From Psychrobacillus sp042944905 (GTDB lineage Bacteria > Bacillota > Bacilli > Bacillales_A > Planococcaceae), in the NCBI RefSeq assembly GCF_042944905.1, contig NZ_CP168496.1, forward strand, positions 682,001 through 746,000: a DNA stretch of 64,000 nucleotides, given 5' to 3'. Made by a program: the position numbers and the translations under genes. The stretch's first letter is position 1; the number at the start of each line of letters is the position of its first letter. The notes below the pieces were generated by a model, which saw only the letters and a list, made by a program, of their open reading frames with translations, was not told where the DNA came from and searched no databases. This document shows, piece by piece, positions 32,951 to 41,600 of the stretch.

Positions 32951-32984
32951 AACAGCTTTTGCAAATATGCAAAAGCTGTTTTTC
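32951..32984 (+). terminator. Terminator after the adaptor gene
   Basis: AACAGCTTTTGCA (32951-32963) and TGCAAAAGCTGTT (32968-32980) form a perfect 13-bp stem followed by T residues. Confidence 0.9.
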
Positions 32985-33004
32985 AATACGTATAAAAGTA
33001 CTGA

Positions 33005-33870
33005 TAACCTCCGGTGATAAGTAACCGAAAGTTAAGAGGCATACAGGACCGATATATGGTCAGATACGACCAAGATATGGGTAGGTACTGTGAGTTAATG
33101 GGCAAATAGCGCCTACTTAGGGCCACCCCGAAAGTTAAGGGGTATACAGGACCAAGATATGGGCATATAGCCCGAGTTTACGGGCAGATACAGCCTATTT
33201 AGGGGCAACCCGAAAGTTAAGGGGCATACAGGACCAAGATATGGGCAGATAACCGAGTTTATGGGCAGATAGCGCCTACTTAGGGGCACTGGAAAGTTAA
33301 GAGGCATACAGGACCGGTATATGGGCAGATACGACCAAGGTATGGGCAGATAACCCGAGTTAACGGGCAGATACAGCCTATTTAGGGGCACCCCGAAAGT
33401 TAAGGGGCATACAGGACCAAGATATGGTCAGATAACCGAGTTTATGGGCAGATAGCGCCTATTTAGGGGCACCCCGAAAGTTAAGGGGCATACAGGACCA
33501 AGATATGGTCAGATAACCCGGGTTTATGGGCAGATAGCGCCTACTTAGGGGCACTGGAAAGTTAAGGGACATACAAGACCAAGATATGGGCAGATAACCA
33601 AAATTTACAGGCAGATACCGTGAGTTAACGGGTAGATAGCGCCTACTTAGGGGCCCACCGAAACTTAAGGGGTATACAGGACCAAGATATGGGCAGATAG
33701 CCAAAATTTATGGTCAGATACCTTGAGATAACGGGCAGATAGCGCCTACTTAGGGGCACCCCGAAAGTTAAGGGGCATATAGGACCAAGGTATGGGTATA
33801 TAGCCAAAAATTATTGGCATATAACTCGTGTTTATGGCCAAATAGCGACTATTTAGGAGCACAGCAATTT
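33005..33870 (+). repeat. Large phased array with GGGCAGATA / GGGGCA cores (array D)
   Basis: About forty short cores containing GGGCA (usually GGGCAGATA, TAGGGGCACC or AAGGGGCATA) follow one another. Measured starts in one stretch are 33182, 33203, 33222, 33243, 33263, 33284, 33302, 33323, 33344, 33365, 33386, 33405, 33426, 33446, 33467: steps of 18-21 bp, mostly 21. A higher-order unit of about 80-105 bp (marked by CCGAAAGTTAAGG) repeats roughly nine times. The - strand ORFs at 33113-33391 and 33459-33704 are repeat translations without binding sites. It fills the whole space between the adaptor gene and yhdT. Confidence 0.9.
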
Positions 33871-33989
33871 GAAGGTACAGATAATTTTAAGTAGAAGATA
33901 AAAGCATAATCCACGAAACTTCTCTTAACATACTAATTTAACTTCGTTATACTAAAGTGAAGCATTATAACCGGTAGGAGGGGTTGGAG

Positions 33990-34250
33990 TTGGATCCTCG
34001 ATTTAAAATTGCTCATCGAGAGGCGCTTATTGGTGTTGGACTTGCTATTGTTCATTTTCTTTGGTGGTTTGGTTTTGCTTATGGGCTTGGCTCGAGACCA
34101 GTAGAGGAGTATACGTATATTCTTGGTTTCCCAGATTGGTTTTTCTATAGCTGTATCGTTGGATTTATTCTCGTGTCTGTGACAGTTATTATATTAGCAA
34201 AATATGTTTTAAAAGATGTTTCGTTTGAGGAAGAGGGGGACGGACAGTGA
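33990..34250 (+). CDS. yhdT: YhdT family (DUF997) membrane protein
   Basis: An 86-residue protein with two transmembrane segments (about residues 14-35 and 48-72). The MDPRFKIAHREAL start and the PDWFFYSCI middle match YhdT, the small protein encoded before panF in E. coli. I choose the TTG at 33990, eight bases after TAGGAGG; the TTG at 33984 is too close to that site. It overlaps panF by 4 bp (GTGA). Role unknown; probably a partner of PanF. Confidence 0.82.
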   Translation: MDPRFKIAHREALIGVGLAIVHFLWWFGFAYGLGSRPVEEYTYILGFPDWFFYSCIVGFILVSVTVIILAKYVLKDVSFEEEGDGQ

Positions 34251-35692
34251 ATATTGAAGTTATTATTCCTCTCATTATTTTTCTTGCAATTATTTTTTTC
34301 ATCGGGTATTGGTCTAGTAAAAAGCTTGAATCATCGACAGGTGGATTTTTACAAGAGTACTTCTTAGGTGGGCGAGAGCTAGATGGTTTCGTTCTTGCGA
34401 TGACGATGGTTGCGACTTATGGTAGTGCATCCAGCTTTCTGGGAGGACCGGGAACTGCTTACACGATGGGCTTTGGATGGGTTTTACTTGCAATGACTCA
34501 AGTCGTGACAGGTTATTTTGTGTTGCTTATTTTAGGGAAAAAATTCGCAATTTTAGCTCGCAAATACAATGCCATTACGTTAATTGATTTCCTAAAAATG
34601 CGATACAATAGTACTGTGGTTGTGTTGCTTGCAGCTGCAAGTATGATCATCTTTTTATTTTCCGCGATGACGGCACAATGGGTTGGTGGCGGCCGTTTAA
34701 TCGAGTCTTTGACTGGTATGAAGTACACAACCGCTTTATTTATTTTTGCAGTATCCGTTCTTGTATATGTAGTAATTGGTGGCTTTCGCGCGGTTGCGGT
34801 GACAGACGCTGTGCAAGGCGGAGTTATGGTCGTTGGTACACTCATCCTTTTAATCGCGGTTATTATCGCGGGTGGCGGCGTGCCGAATATTATGCAGGAC
34901 TTACTTGCAGAAAATCCAAACCTTGTAACGCCATACGGCAATGAAGGAAATTTATCCGCTGCGTATGTGTCATCCTTTTGGATACTTGTTGGAGTAGGAG
35001 TTGTTGGGCTTCCACAAATGGCAGTGCGCGCAATGTCCTATAAAAATACTCGATCGATGCACCGTGCACTAGTGATCGGAACGATTGTTACTGGTTTTAT
35101 CATGTTAAACATGCATTTAATCGGAATTTTCGCTCGTCCGATTTTACCTGGCATTAAAGTAGCAGATACAGTCATTCCACTTGTTGCACTCAAAGTTCTT
35201 CCTGCTTGGCTAGCGGGAATTGTGTTGGCAGCGCCACTTGCGGCAATCATGTCGACCGTTGATTCATTGCTCATTTTAGTGAGTTCTTCTATTGTAAAGG
35301 ATGTTTACATAAATTATTTAAATCCTAATGCGAGCGAGAAAAAGGTCAAAAATCTGAGTTTTGGCGTGACAACGCTTTTGGGGTCGGTTGTGTTTTTATT
35401 GGCATTAAATCCTCCTGACTTGCTTATTTTCTTGAATCTTTTTGCGTTCGGTGGCCTTGAAGCAGCTTTTATTTGGCCGGTTGTTCTAGGTCTTTACTGG
35501 TCTTATGGCAATAAATACGGAGCGATTGCATCGATGCTAACAGGAATTATTTCTTACATTGCGCTACATTTTTATAATCAAGCAAATGGCAATCTATTCG
35601 GTGTACACACGGTTGTCGTCCCGGTAATTCTATCGTTATTGGCATATGTAGTTTGTAGTTTATTCATCAAAAAAACAAAATATATCTTTTAA
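34247..35692 (+). CDS. panF: Sodium/pantothenate symporter
   Basis: A 481-residue member of the sodium:solute symporter family with about 13 hydrophobic helices. GGRELDGFVLAMTMVATYGS and GGFRAVAVTDAVQG are typical SSS motifs, and the MVATYGSASSFLGGPGTAY region matches PanF. The yhdT partner supports pantothenate, precursor of coenzyme A, as substrate. GTG start at 34247 behind GAGGAAGAGGGGGA, coupled to yhdT. Confidence 0.88.
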   Translation: MNIEVIIPLIIFLAIIFFIGYWSSKKLESSTGGFLQEYFLGGRELDGFVLAMTMVATYGSASSFLGGPGTAYTMGFGWVLLAMTQVVTGYFVLLILGKKFAILARKYNAITLIDFLKMRYNSTVVVLLAAASMIIFLFSAMTAQWVGGGRLIESLTGMKYTTALFIFAVSVLVYVVIGGFRAVAVTDAVQGGVMVVGTLILLIAVIIAGGGVPNIMQDLLAENPNLVTPYGNEGNLSAAYVSSFWILVGVGVVGLPQMAVRAMSYKNTRSMHRALVIGTIVTGFIMLNMHLIGIFARPILPGIKVADTVIPLVALKVLPAWLAGIVLAAPLAAIMSTVDSLLILVSSSIVKDVYINYLNPNASEKKVKNLSFGVTTLLGSVVFLLALNPPDLLIFLNLFAFGGLEAAFIWPVVLGLYWSYGNKYGAIASMLTGIISYIALHFYNQANGNLFGVHTVVVPVILSLLAYVVCSLFIKKTKYIF

Positions 35693-35707
35693 TAAGGAGG
35701 TCCTCAG

Positions 35708-36622
35708 ATGAAACAATGGAAAATTTACATAATGCTCGTCTTCGTCATGTTCGCCTGGGGAGCAAACCTACCGATACTCAAATATTTAGTAACCATAGTT
35801 CCCCCTGTCACATTAACGGCGTTTCGCGTGCTCACTGCAGGATTGGTAGTCTTAGTTATTTTATGGCAAATGAAACTCCTTCGATTGCCTACGAAGAAAG
35901 AATGGAAATATATAGTATTAGGAGCACTGACGAATGTAGTGCTTCATCACTATTTTCTAAATATGGGACTTTCCATCACAAGCGGAACTCATGCAGGACT
36001 AATCTTAGGAACTGGTCCTATGCTAACGGCAATTTCAGCGGCTATTATTTTGAAATATTTCCCGTCGCGATATCAATGGCTTGGACTTGTATTAGGTCTT
36101 GCCGGAGTAAGTGTGTCCATATTAGTTGGCGGCGAATCAAACGGAGCGAATATTGGAGACTTCTTCGTATTCCTAGCAATATTCGCGCAAGTGCTAAGCT
36201 ATATGGTCGTAAGTAAAGCAGCGAAAACACTCGACCCAAGACTACTAACTGCATATATGATGCTAGTCGGTGCAGTAGTTTTGATCGTCATCAGCTTCGT
36301 GCAAGAGCCAGGAGGAGTAACTGCATTTACACAAACAACCCCATTTTTCTGGTGGTTATTCTTAGCATCCGCTATCATTTCTACAGCTATCGGGCATCTG
36401 ATGTATAACTACGCTGTAGGCAAAGCAGGTCCAACAAAATCGGCTATCTTCATGAACCTAAACCCGGTATTTTCGCTCATTCTCTCCGCCATCTTTCTTG
36501 GAGAAATTCTGAACTTCCGTCATTTCATCGGACTTACCTTCATAATAGCCGGAGTCCTACTCGGATCCGGAGCAGCCGAAGACCTATGGAAAAAATACAA
36601 ACAAAAAAGAGCGACTCTCTAA
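35708..36622 (+). CDS. DMT (EamA) family exporter
   Basis: A 304-residue protein with ten transmembrane segments arranged as two EamA repeats; the first begins FAWGANLPILKYLV and the second has GPTKSAIFMNLNPVFSLI, a hallmark of this group. Likely exports a metabolite or amino acid; substrate not predictable. ATG behind ATAAGGAGGTCCTCAG, 15 bp after panF, so probably cotranscribed. A terminator overlaps its last codons. Confidence 0.88.
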   Translation: MKQWKIYIMLVFVMFAWGANLPILKYLVTIVPPVTLTAFRVLTAGLVVLVILWQMKLLRLPTKKEWKYIVLGALTNVVLHHYFLNMGLSITSGTHAGLILGTGPMLTAISAAIILKYFPSRYQWLGLVLGLAGVSVSILVGGESNGANIGDFFVFLAIFAQVLSYMVVSKAAKTLDPRLLTAYMMLVGAVVLIVISFVQEPGGVTAFTQTTPFFWWLFLASAIISTAIGHLMYNYAVGKAGPTKSAIFMNLNPVFSLILSAIFLGEILNFRHFIGLTFIIAGVLLGSGAAEDLWKKYKQKRATL

Positions 36623-36637
36623 AGGTCGCTCTTTTTT
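36608..36637 (+). terminator. Terminator after the DMT exporter
   Basis: AGAGCGAC (36608-36615) pairs with GTCGCTCT (36625-36632), followed by a T-run. The left arm lies within the coding sequence. Confidence 0.85.
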
Positions 36638-36704
36638 CAAATAAAAATAAAGCGTAACCCAAGTAGAAAGTTAAATAAACCCAAAATGCACCCATAAATT
36701 GGCT

Positions 36705-36805
36705 GAACACGACAAACCACGCAGTAAACACGACAAACAACTCATCGAACGCGACAAACCACGTCCTGAAAGCGACCATTCCCCTAGCCAACGCGACAAA
36801 CTAAA
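36705..36805 (+). repeat. 21-bp phased CGACAAAC array (array C1)
   Basis: CGACAAAC cores (one variant CGACCATT) start at 36710, 36731, 36752, 36773 and 36794; every step is exactly 21 bp. It lies between the DMT gene terminator and the candidate SigI promoter. Confidence 0.9.
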
Positions 36806-36841
36806 ACGTAATAAAAAACTTTTTTAAAAAAATTCACCCCG

Positions 36842-36871
36842 ACCCCCATAAAACAGACCCATCAAAACGAA
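36842..36871 (+). promoter_or_regulatory. Candidate SigI promoter
   Basis: ACCCCC at 36842-36847 and CGAA at 36868-36871 match the -35 and -10 elements reported for SigI promoters in B. subtilis. They lie 52 bp upstream of the secreted protein gene that precedes sigI-rsgI. Confidence 0.55.
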
Positions 36872-36922
36872 TAATATAGTGTCCGGGAAAAAGAAGGACA
36901 AAATCTAATTCGAGGTGATTTG

Positions 36923-37711
36923 ATGAAATGGAAAAAAACAGGAGCAGCATTGCTTGTGACTACTTTAACGGTAACAAGTGCGGGGTATGCATTCGCAAAC
37001 AATCAGTTATTTGATACGGTCGATTTGAGCAAATTAAATCAACAACCTGCAAAAACTACTGTAGTTACAACAGTTTCAGAGAAGCCAGTTACTCCTTCAA
37101 CAACTAATGAAGTGAAGACGACCAATCAAACAAACAATCTACAAGAAAATGGGCTGCCTGTAATTCCAGCGGATTACCCATACGACAATTTAAATGGCTT
37201 ATACAATGCATATGAAAATGCACAAAATTCTAAAGCAAAAGAAAAAATTAAGCTAAAAATCCAATATCTAATTGCAAAGTACGAAGCGGCAAAAGAATAC
37301 AAGAATGATGACGCCAAAGAACAAGCAAAAGAACAAGAAGAATTAAAAAAAGAAGCACTTAAAGAACAAGAAGAATTAAAAAAAGAGGCACTTAAAGAAC
37401 AAGAAGAACAGAAAAAAGAAGCACTTAAAGAACAAGAAGAACTAAAAAAAGAAGCTCTTAAGAAGCAGCAAGAAGCAATTAAAAAACAACAAGAAGAGAA
37501 AAAAGAAGCCATCAAAAAACAGCAAGAAGTAAAAAAAGAAGCACATAAAGAACAAAAAGAAAAAGAGAAAGAATTAAGAAGAGCACAACAAGAACTGAAT
37601 AAAAAATTCAAAGAAAAAGAAAAAGAATTACACAAAGCTGAAAAGCACAAGAACAAACATAACCAAAAGAACAAGCACGAAAATGATGACGAAGATAATG
37701 ACGAAGATTAA
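36923..37711 (+). CDS. Secreted Lys/Glu/Gln-rich coiled-coil protein upstream of sigI
   Basis: A 262-residue predicted exported protein. ATG at 36923 behind CGAGGTGATTTG. A signal peptide (residues 1 to about 26, ending AGYAFA) is followed by a Thr/Asn-rich linker, a short conserved-looking segment PYDNLNGLYNAYENAQN (about 90-107), then 11-residue repeats of the form EQEELKKEALK from about 135, and an acidic tail of Asp/Glu/Asn. A long charged helix is expected. No family recognised. The candidate SigI promoter in front and sigI-rsgI behind suggest a SigI target on the cell surface; its tail resembles that of RsgI here. Confidence 0.75.
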   Translation: MKWKKTGAALLVTTLTVTSAGYAFANNQLFDTVDLSKLNQQPAKTTVVTTVSEKPVTPSTTNEVKTTNQTNNLQENGLPVIPADYPYDNLNGLYNAYENAQNSKAKEKIKLKIQYLIAKYEAAKEYKNDDAKEQAKEQEELKKEALKEQEELKKEALKEQEEQKKEALKEQEELKKEALKKQQEAIKKQQEEKKEAIKKQQEVKKEAHKEQKEKEKELRRAQQELNKKFKEKEKELHKAEKHKNKHNQKNKHENDDEDNDED

Positions 37712-37797
37712 TCATGTTAAAATATAACCGCTTTTCATTCTTCACTCAGCCAGGTAGAATAATAGGCTAAGGAAAAAATGAGAACGGGAGGGTATGT

Positions 37798-38571
37798 ATG
37801 CTTTTGTCCATTATTCAAGGAATATTCAAAACAAAAACAAAACAAAAACAAAAACAAAAACAAAAACAAATATCGAGCGAACTTGCTCAAAAAGCAAAAG
37901 CTGGTAACCAGGAGGTTTTAAATGACCTCCTTTTTGCCTATACCCCGTTTATGAAAAAAACAGCTTCCTTTGTATGTAAACGAACCATTGATGAGCATGA
38001 CGAGGAGTATAGTGTCGCAATGAATGGATTTCACGAAGCAATAATGAATTTTAATCCAAACGAGCCAGCTTCCTTGCAAACCTATGCCCATCTAATAATA
38101 AAAAGACGCATCATTGACTATATTCGAAAAGAAGCAGCGCGAAATGAGAAAGTCACATTTATACATACGTCAAGAGAAGATGCTTCAACTGAACATCAAC
38201 TACTAGACGAGCAAGCAATTCATACTTATTCCATAGAACAACAGGCAGAAGCTAGAAAAGATGAGTTAATCCACTACACCCAATTGCTGAGTAAATTTGG
38301 ATTATCTTTTGAAGAGTTAACGCAAGCAGCACCGAAACATGCGGATGCAAGAAGAACGGCATTTCAAACTGCGCAAATCATTGCAGAAACAGAAGAATTC
38401 TATGACTTTTTAATTAAACACAAACGTTTACCACTAAAAGAAATCGAAGCAATAGTTGAGGTATCTCGCAAAACACTTGAACGGCAAAGGAAATATATCA
38501 TTGCGGTTGTTTTATTATTAAAAAGTGATTTCGTTTATATAAAAGAATATGTCAAAGGAGAAATCGTATGA
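37798..38571 (+). CDS. sigI: RNA polymerase sigma factor SigI
   Basis: A 257-residue sigma-70-like factor of the SigI group. Region 2 runs from about residue 45 (NDLLFAYTPFMKKTASFVCK, SVAMNGFHEAIMNF, LQTYAHLIIKRRIIDYIRKE) and the divergent SigI C-terminal region (LPLKEIEAIVEVSRKTLERQ) replaces region 4. In Bacillus it responds to heat and envelope stress. The N-terminus has a (Lys-Gln)-type run coded by a hexanucleotide repeat. It overlaps rsgI by 4 bp, the normal sigI-rsgI arrangement. ATG at 37798 behind GGGAGGGTATGT. Confidence 0.9.
   Translation: MLLSIIQGIFKTKTKQKQKQKQKQISSELAQKAKAGNQEVLNDLLFAYTPFMKKTASFVCKRTIDEHDEEYSVAMNGFHEAIMNFNPNEPASLQTYAHLIIKRRIIDYIRKEAARNEKVTFIHTSREDASTEHQLLDEQAIHTYSIEQQAEARKDELIHYTQLLSKFGLSFEELTQAAPKHADARRTAFQTAQIIAETEEFYDFLIKHKRLPLKEIEAIVEVSRKTLERQRKYIIAVVLLLKSDFVYIKEYVKGEIV
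37828..37870 (+). repeat. Hexanucleotide microsatellite in sigI
   Basis: About seven imperfect AAAAAC / AAACAA units give alternating Lys-Thr and Lys-Gln codons at residues about 11-24 of SigI. Slippage by whole units keeps the frame and would change only the length of the basic N-terminal arm. Confidence 0.8.
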
Positions 38572-39653
38572 TGCGCGTATATAAAGGCCTTGTTTGCGAA
38601 AAGAAAAATAAATATAGCGTTTTCATTACGAAAGAGGGCGAATTTCTCCGAGGAATTCCTTTAGGAACGAATCCAGAAATAGGAGAAGAAGCGCACTTTC
38701 ACTTATTTGAGGCGACCACTCAAAGGAGAAAGTGGTTGAAACCTTCCATATTAGGACCAGTTCTTGTAGCAGCAATGCTTCTCATATTTATCGTCGTTTC
38801 ATTCATTCCAAATCCAGATATAGCATTGGCCTACGTTCAAGTGGATGGAAAAAATGCAGTAGAATTAGGAGTCAATAAAAACGGGCAAGTAGTGACAATA
38901 CGTTCATTAAATGACACTCCTATAGATTTAGTTGATTGGGAAGGACATCCAATTGACCTCGTATTAGCAAAAGCAGTAAAACAAATAAGTCCATTAAACG
39001 AAGAAATAGCGATAACAACCGTATATGAAAATAAAAAACAATCATCTGAGATGAGAAAAAAGATTGAAATGGCACTAGAAGAAGTTCGAAATAGCCACTC
39101 GGAGAATGTTTGGACAATTAATGAAAGTACCGCGGAAGAACGAGAAAAAGCTAACAAACAAAACACCTCCATTCAAAAGCTCAAACATAAAGAACATCAA
39201 ATAAATACCGAAAGAAAAAAACCTGACACCTATATAAAAGATTCTAATAAAAATAATCCAAAAGACGCTAACAGAGATAAATACATTAACAAAGATAAAT
39301 ACACACCATCCAAAGAAAACAACGAACATAGAAAAGAAGCTAATGAAAAAATAAAAGAACAACAATCAAAGGAACAAGCAAAAATAAAAGAAGAATTAGA
39401 AAAACAAAAAGCGAGGCAAACAAAAGAGCTAGAAAATCAACAAGAAAATCTAAACAAAGCAAAAGAAAAAGCAACAAAAGAAAAGGAAAAAGAGAGAGAA
39501 AAAGAAAGAGATAAAGCAGAAAAAGAACAAAAGAACGAACAAAAGAACGAACAAAAGAAAGAAGAAAAAGAGAAAGAAAAAAAAGAGAAAGAAAAAGAAA
39601 AAGAGAAAGAAGAAAAACATCACCGTCAGGACGACCAAGGTGAAGATGACTAA
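38568..39653 (+). CDS. rsgI: Anti-sigma factor RsgI
   Basis: A 361-residue single-pass membrane protein. The cytoplasmic RsgI N-domain (residues 1 to about 55: VYKGLVCEKKNKYSVFITKE, IGEEAHFHLF) binds SigI; one transmembrane helix (about 60-82) follows; the extracytoplasmic part begins with the conserved ALAYVQVDGKNAVELGVNKN region and ends in about 150 residues of Lys/Glu/Gln/Asn low complexity closing with an acidic tail. Clostridial RsgI proteins carry carbohydrate-binding modules at this place; here only a charged helix is seen. ATG at 38568 behind AAAGGAG, overlapping the sigI stop. Confidence 0.88.
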   Translation: MMRVYKGLVCEKKNKYSVFITKEGEFLRGIPLGTNPEIGEEAHFHLFEATTQRRKWLKPSILGPVLVAAMLLIFIVVSFIPNPDIALAYVQVDGKNAVELGVNKNGQVVTIRSLNDTPIDLVDWEGHPIDLVLAKAVKQISPLNEEIAITTVYENKKQSSEMRKKIEMALEEVRNSHSENVWTINESTAEEREKANKQNTSIQKLKHKEHQINTERKKPDTYIKDSNKNNPKDANRDKYINKDKYTPSKENNEHRKEANEKIKEQQSKEQAKIKEELEKQKARQTKELENQQENLNKAKEKATKEKEKEREKERDKAEKEQKNEQKNEQKKEEKEKEKKEKEKEKEKEEKHHRQDDQGEDD

Positions 39654-39675
39654 ATAAAATAACACCAACTACCAA

Positions 39676-39706
39676 AGAGCAACTTTCAAAAGTTCGCTCT
39701 TTTTTC
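39676..39706 (+). terminator. Terminator of sigI-rsgI
   Basis: AGAGC-AACT / AGTT-C-GCTCT with one bulged base and a following T-run, 23 bp after the rsgI stop. Confidence 0.75.
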
Positions 39707-39733
39707 TATAAATTAAAGCTACATTACAAAATT

Positions 39734-39758
39734 ATTACTGGTGCCAGGCACCCGTAAT
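39734..39758. repeat. GGTGCCAGGCACC palindrome, second copy
   Basis: ATTACTGGTGCC-A-GGCACCCGTAAT, imperfect by one pair. Same family as 29488-29522 and 44219-44247. Confidence 0.85.
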
Positions 39759-39783
39759 ATTTCATCCAAAAAAAGGCTGTACA

Positions 39784-39836
39784 AGTCCAGTTTCCCCTCG
39801 AACAAGACAAACTACCCATCAAATCAGACCAACTAC
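39784..39836 (+). repeat. Short phased AGACAAACTAC array (array C2)
   Basis: AGACAAACTAC at 39805 and AGACCAACTAC at 39826 are 21 bp apart, with a degenerate AGTCCAGT at 39784 a further 21 bp upstream. The cores bridge the CGACAAAC and CGAGACCAA types. Confidence 0.7.
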
Positions 39837-39942
39837 TTAACAACCTCAAAAAATCTCATTGCATTCACTCCAAATTATGGTACACTTTAGAAAAATTTAA
39901 CACTTAATCGCATTCCAACAATTAATGAAATGGGGTAAGCAC

Positions 39943-40398
39943 TTGTTAACTTGGCACAAAGAAATCATCATTCCAACACCGATTGACCAAGTATGGAATC
40001 TCTTTGAATTGGATCAAATTCAAAGAATCATGCCAAACGTCGTCGAGCATAAACCGGTAGAAATAAAAGAGGAAGTTATCGGTTCAACATACGAGCAAAC
40101 CTATCGAGAAGGCAAAAGAACCGAAACGTATATCGTGACGGATATCGAATATGAAAATACCGAACAAAAGAAACATAAAAAAGTTGAGTTCACATTAGCG
40201 AAGGCATTTAAAATTCAAACAGCATTTACCCTCATCAAATTAGATGATCAATCCACAAAATTTATATACACTGGCCAGAATGAAGGATTAAATCTGATGG
40301 GAAAAACGTTCATCAAATTAGGTTCAAAGAAAAGGAACGATAAAGTAGTAGACGAGTTTGTCGAATTGGTTCGTTCAGAAGCACTCAAAGATTCATAA
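39943..40398 (+). CDS. SRPBCC-superfamily protein
   Basis: A 151-residue protein with the START/SRPBCC pattern: WHKEIIIPTPIDQVWNLF at the N-terminus, a run of beta strands, and a long C-terminal helix (KVVDEFVELVRSEAL). Such proteins bind hydrophobic ligands in the cytoplasm; ligand unknown. The TTG at 39943 follows GGGGTAAGCAC and gives an MLTWHKE start; the in-frame ATG at 39925 has no binding site but cannot be excluded. Followed after 15 bp by the DUF1761 gene. Confidence 0.75.
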   Translation: MLTWHKEIIIPTPIDQVWNLFELDQIQRIMPNVVEHKPVEIKEEVIGSTYEQTYREGKRTETYIVTDIEYENTEQKKHKKVEFTLAKAFKIQTAFTLIKLDDQSTKFIYTGQNEGLNLMGKTFIKLGSKKRNDKVVDEFVELVRSEALKDS

Positions 40399-40413
40399 TT
40401 TAGGAGGATTTAC

Positions 40414-40794
40414 ATGACGATCGACTGGAGTAACTTAAATTACGTAGCTATAATTATAGGTGGATTCTTATACATGATCTACGGCACAATCTATTATTCG
40501 ATTTTATTATCAAATAAAAAAGGGCAACAAACGAAAGGCCCGATAAAATACATTTATTCGGTCATCATTGCATTCGTCAGTTCTTTCTTTGTAGCAATCC
40601 TCATTAACGCAACGGGGGCAGACACACTCCTTCAAGGTGCACTTATTGGATTCATCATCGGAATTATTATTAAAATGGTCTATGTAAAAAATGCATTGTT
40701 TGGTCTCATCTCTATGAAATCAACACTAATCGCGATTTGCGATCACGTCATCATCTTTACATTACTCAGCGCACTACACGGCTGGCTAGTTTAA
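40414..40794 (+). CDS. DUF1761 membrane protein
   Basis: A 126-residue protein with four hydrophobic segments (YVAIIIGGFLYMIYGTIYYS, IYSVIIAFVSSFFVAILI, GALIGFIIGIIIKMVY, LIAICDHVIIFTLLSAL). The DWSNLNYVAIIIGGF start is typical of DUF1761. ATG behind AATTTAGGAGGATTTAC; likely in an operon with the SRPBCC gene. Function unknown. Confidence 0.75.
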   Translation: MTIDWSNLNYVAIIIGGFLYMIYGTIYYSILLSNKKGQQTKGPIKYIYSVIIAFVSSFFVAILINATGADTLLQGALIGFIIGIIIKMVYVKNALFGLISMKSTLIAICDHVIIFTLLSALHGWLV

Positions 40795-40802
40795 CAAATC
40801 AA

Positions 40803-40833
40803 AAGCCCTTTGAGTCTATCAAAGGGCTGTTTT
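40803..40833 (+). terminator. Terminator after the DUF1761 gene
   Basis: AGCCCTTTGA / TCAAAGGGCT perfect 10-bp stem followed by a T-run. Confidence 0.9.
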
Positions 40834-40880
40834 TATGCAAATAAATTACTACCAAAATCCAAGAGCCACCCCACAAACCC

Positions 40881-41435
40881 CTAAAAACTATGCGTCATCG
40901 CCCAAATCGCAACAGCATCCACCTTGCCAGTATTCATAAACCGGTGCGGCAGCGAGCTATCAAAGTAAATACTATCGCCTTCATAAATCATATGCGTCTC
41001 ACCTTCGACCTCAATACGTATGCTACCACGCAGCATAATCCCGCACTCCTCACCCGAATGATACATAAACGGTGTATCTAATTCCTCACCGGGCTCGACG
41101 ACCATCTTGAAAAAGCTCATCTGCTTCCCAGTGCTCGGCGATAACAACTGATAACTCACATTAGGCCGGACACGTTTAATCAGTTTTTCCTCACCAGACC
41201 GGCAAATCGTCACAGCATTTGATTCTTCCGTTTCAAAAAAGGAAAACACAGGAACCTTCAGACTATGACTTAACTTCCAAAGTGTTTCCAAAGAAGGGGA
41301 CACTTGGCCACGCTCTATTTGAGAAATCATACTTTGACTGACTCCGGTAAGTTTGGCAAGCTCATCTGACGTTAAGCCCTGCAACCTACGTAAATATCTG
41401 ATTCGCTTGCCAACTTCTTCTTTAGGAAAATCCAT
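40881..41435 (-). CDS. XRE-cupin transcriptional regulator
   Basis: A 184-residue regulator: helix-turn-helix (LTSDELAKLTGVSQSMISQI, residues about 20-45) plus a C-terminal cupin (HSGEECGIMLRGSIRIEVEG, GDSIYFDSSLPHRF). ATG at 41435 behind AAAGGGGTGTTTGC; an upstream in-frame ATG at 41483 adds 16 residues without a binding site. Proteins of this type often sense a small metabolite such as an amino acid. It is divergent from the amino-acid ABC importer and probably controls it. Confidence 0.88.
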   Translation of the reverse strand: MDFPKEEVGKRIRYLRRLQGLTSDELAKLTGVSQSMISQIERGQVSPSLETLWKLSHSLKVPVFSFFETEESNAVTICRSGEEKLIKRVRPNVSYQLLSPSTGKQMSFFKMVVEPGEELDTPFMYHSGEECGIMLRGSIRIEVEGETHMIYEGDSIYFDSSLPHRFMNTGKVDAVAIWAMTHSF

Positions 41436-41600
41436 GCAAACACCCCTTTGAATAAAAATGCAATTAGCGGAATAATTAAACATATAACAATTACTTACTA
41501 AGTAATAATATAATCATATTTAATCAATGTCTACCAATTAATTCTATATTTAATTTAATAGAGTCAATAATAAAAATATTATGTACAATTATTTTTTATG

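Noticed and set aside
33113..33704. - strand ORFs of 92 and 81 codons in array D
   Set aside because: Heptad-like repeats arise because 21 is divisible by three; no binding sites and frames do not survive the 18-20 bp steps.
39075..39675. Long - strand ORFs rich in Phe and Leu opposite rsgI
   Set aside because: Mirror image of the A-rich Lys/Glu codons of the RsgI tail; no binding sites. Same for 37174-37674 opposite the secreted protein gene.
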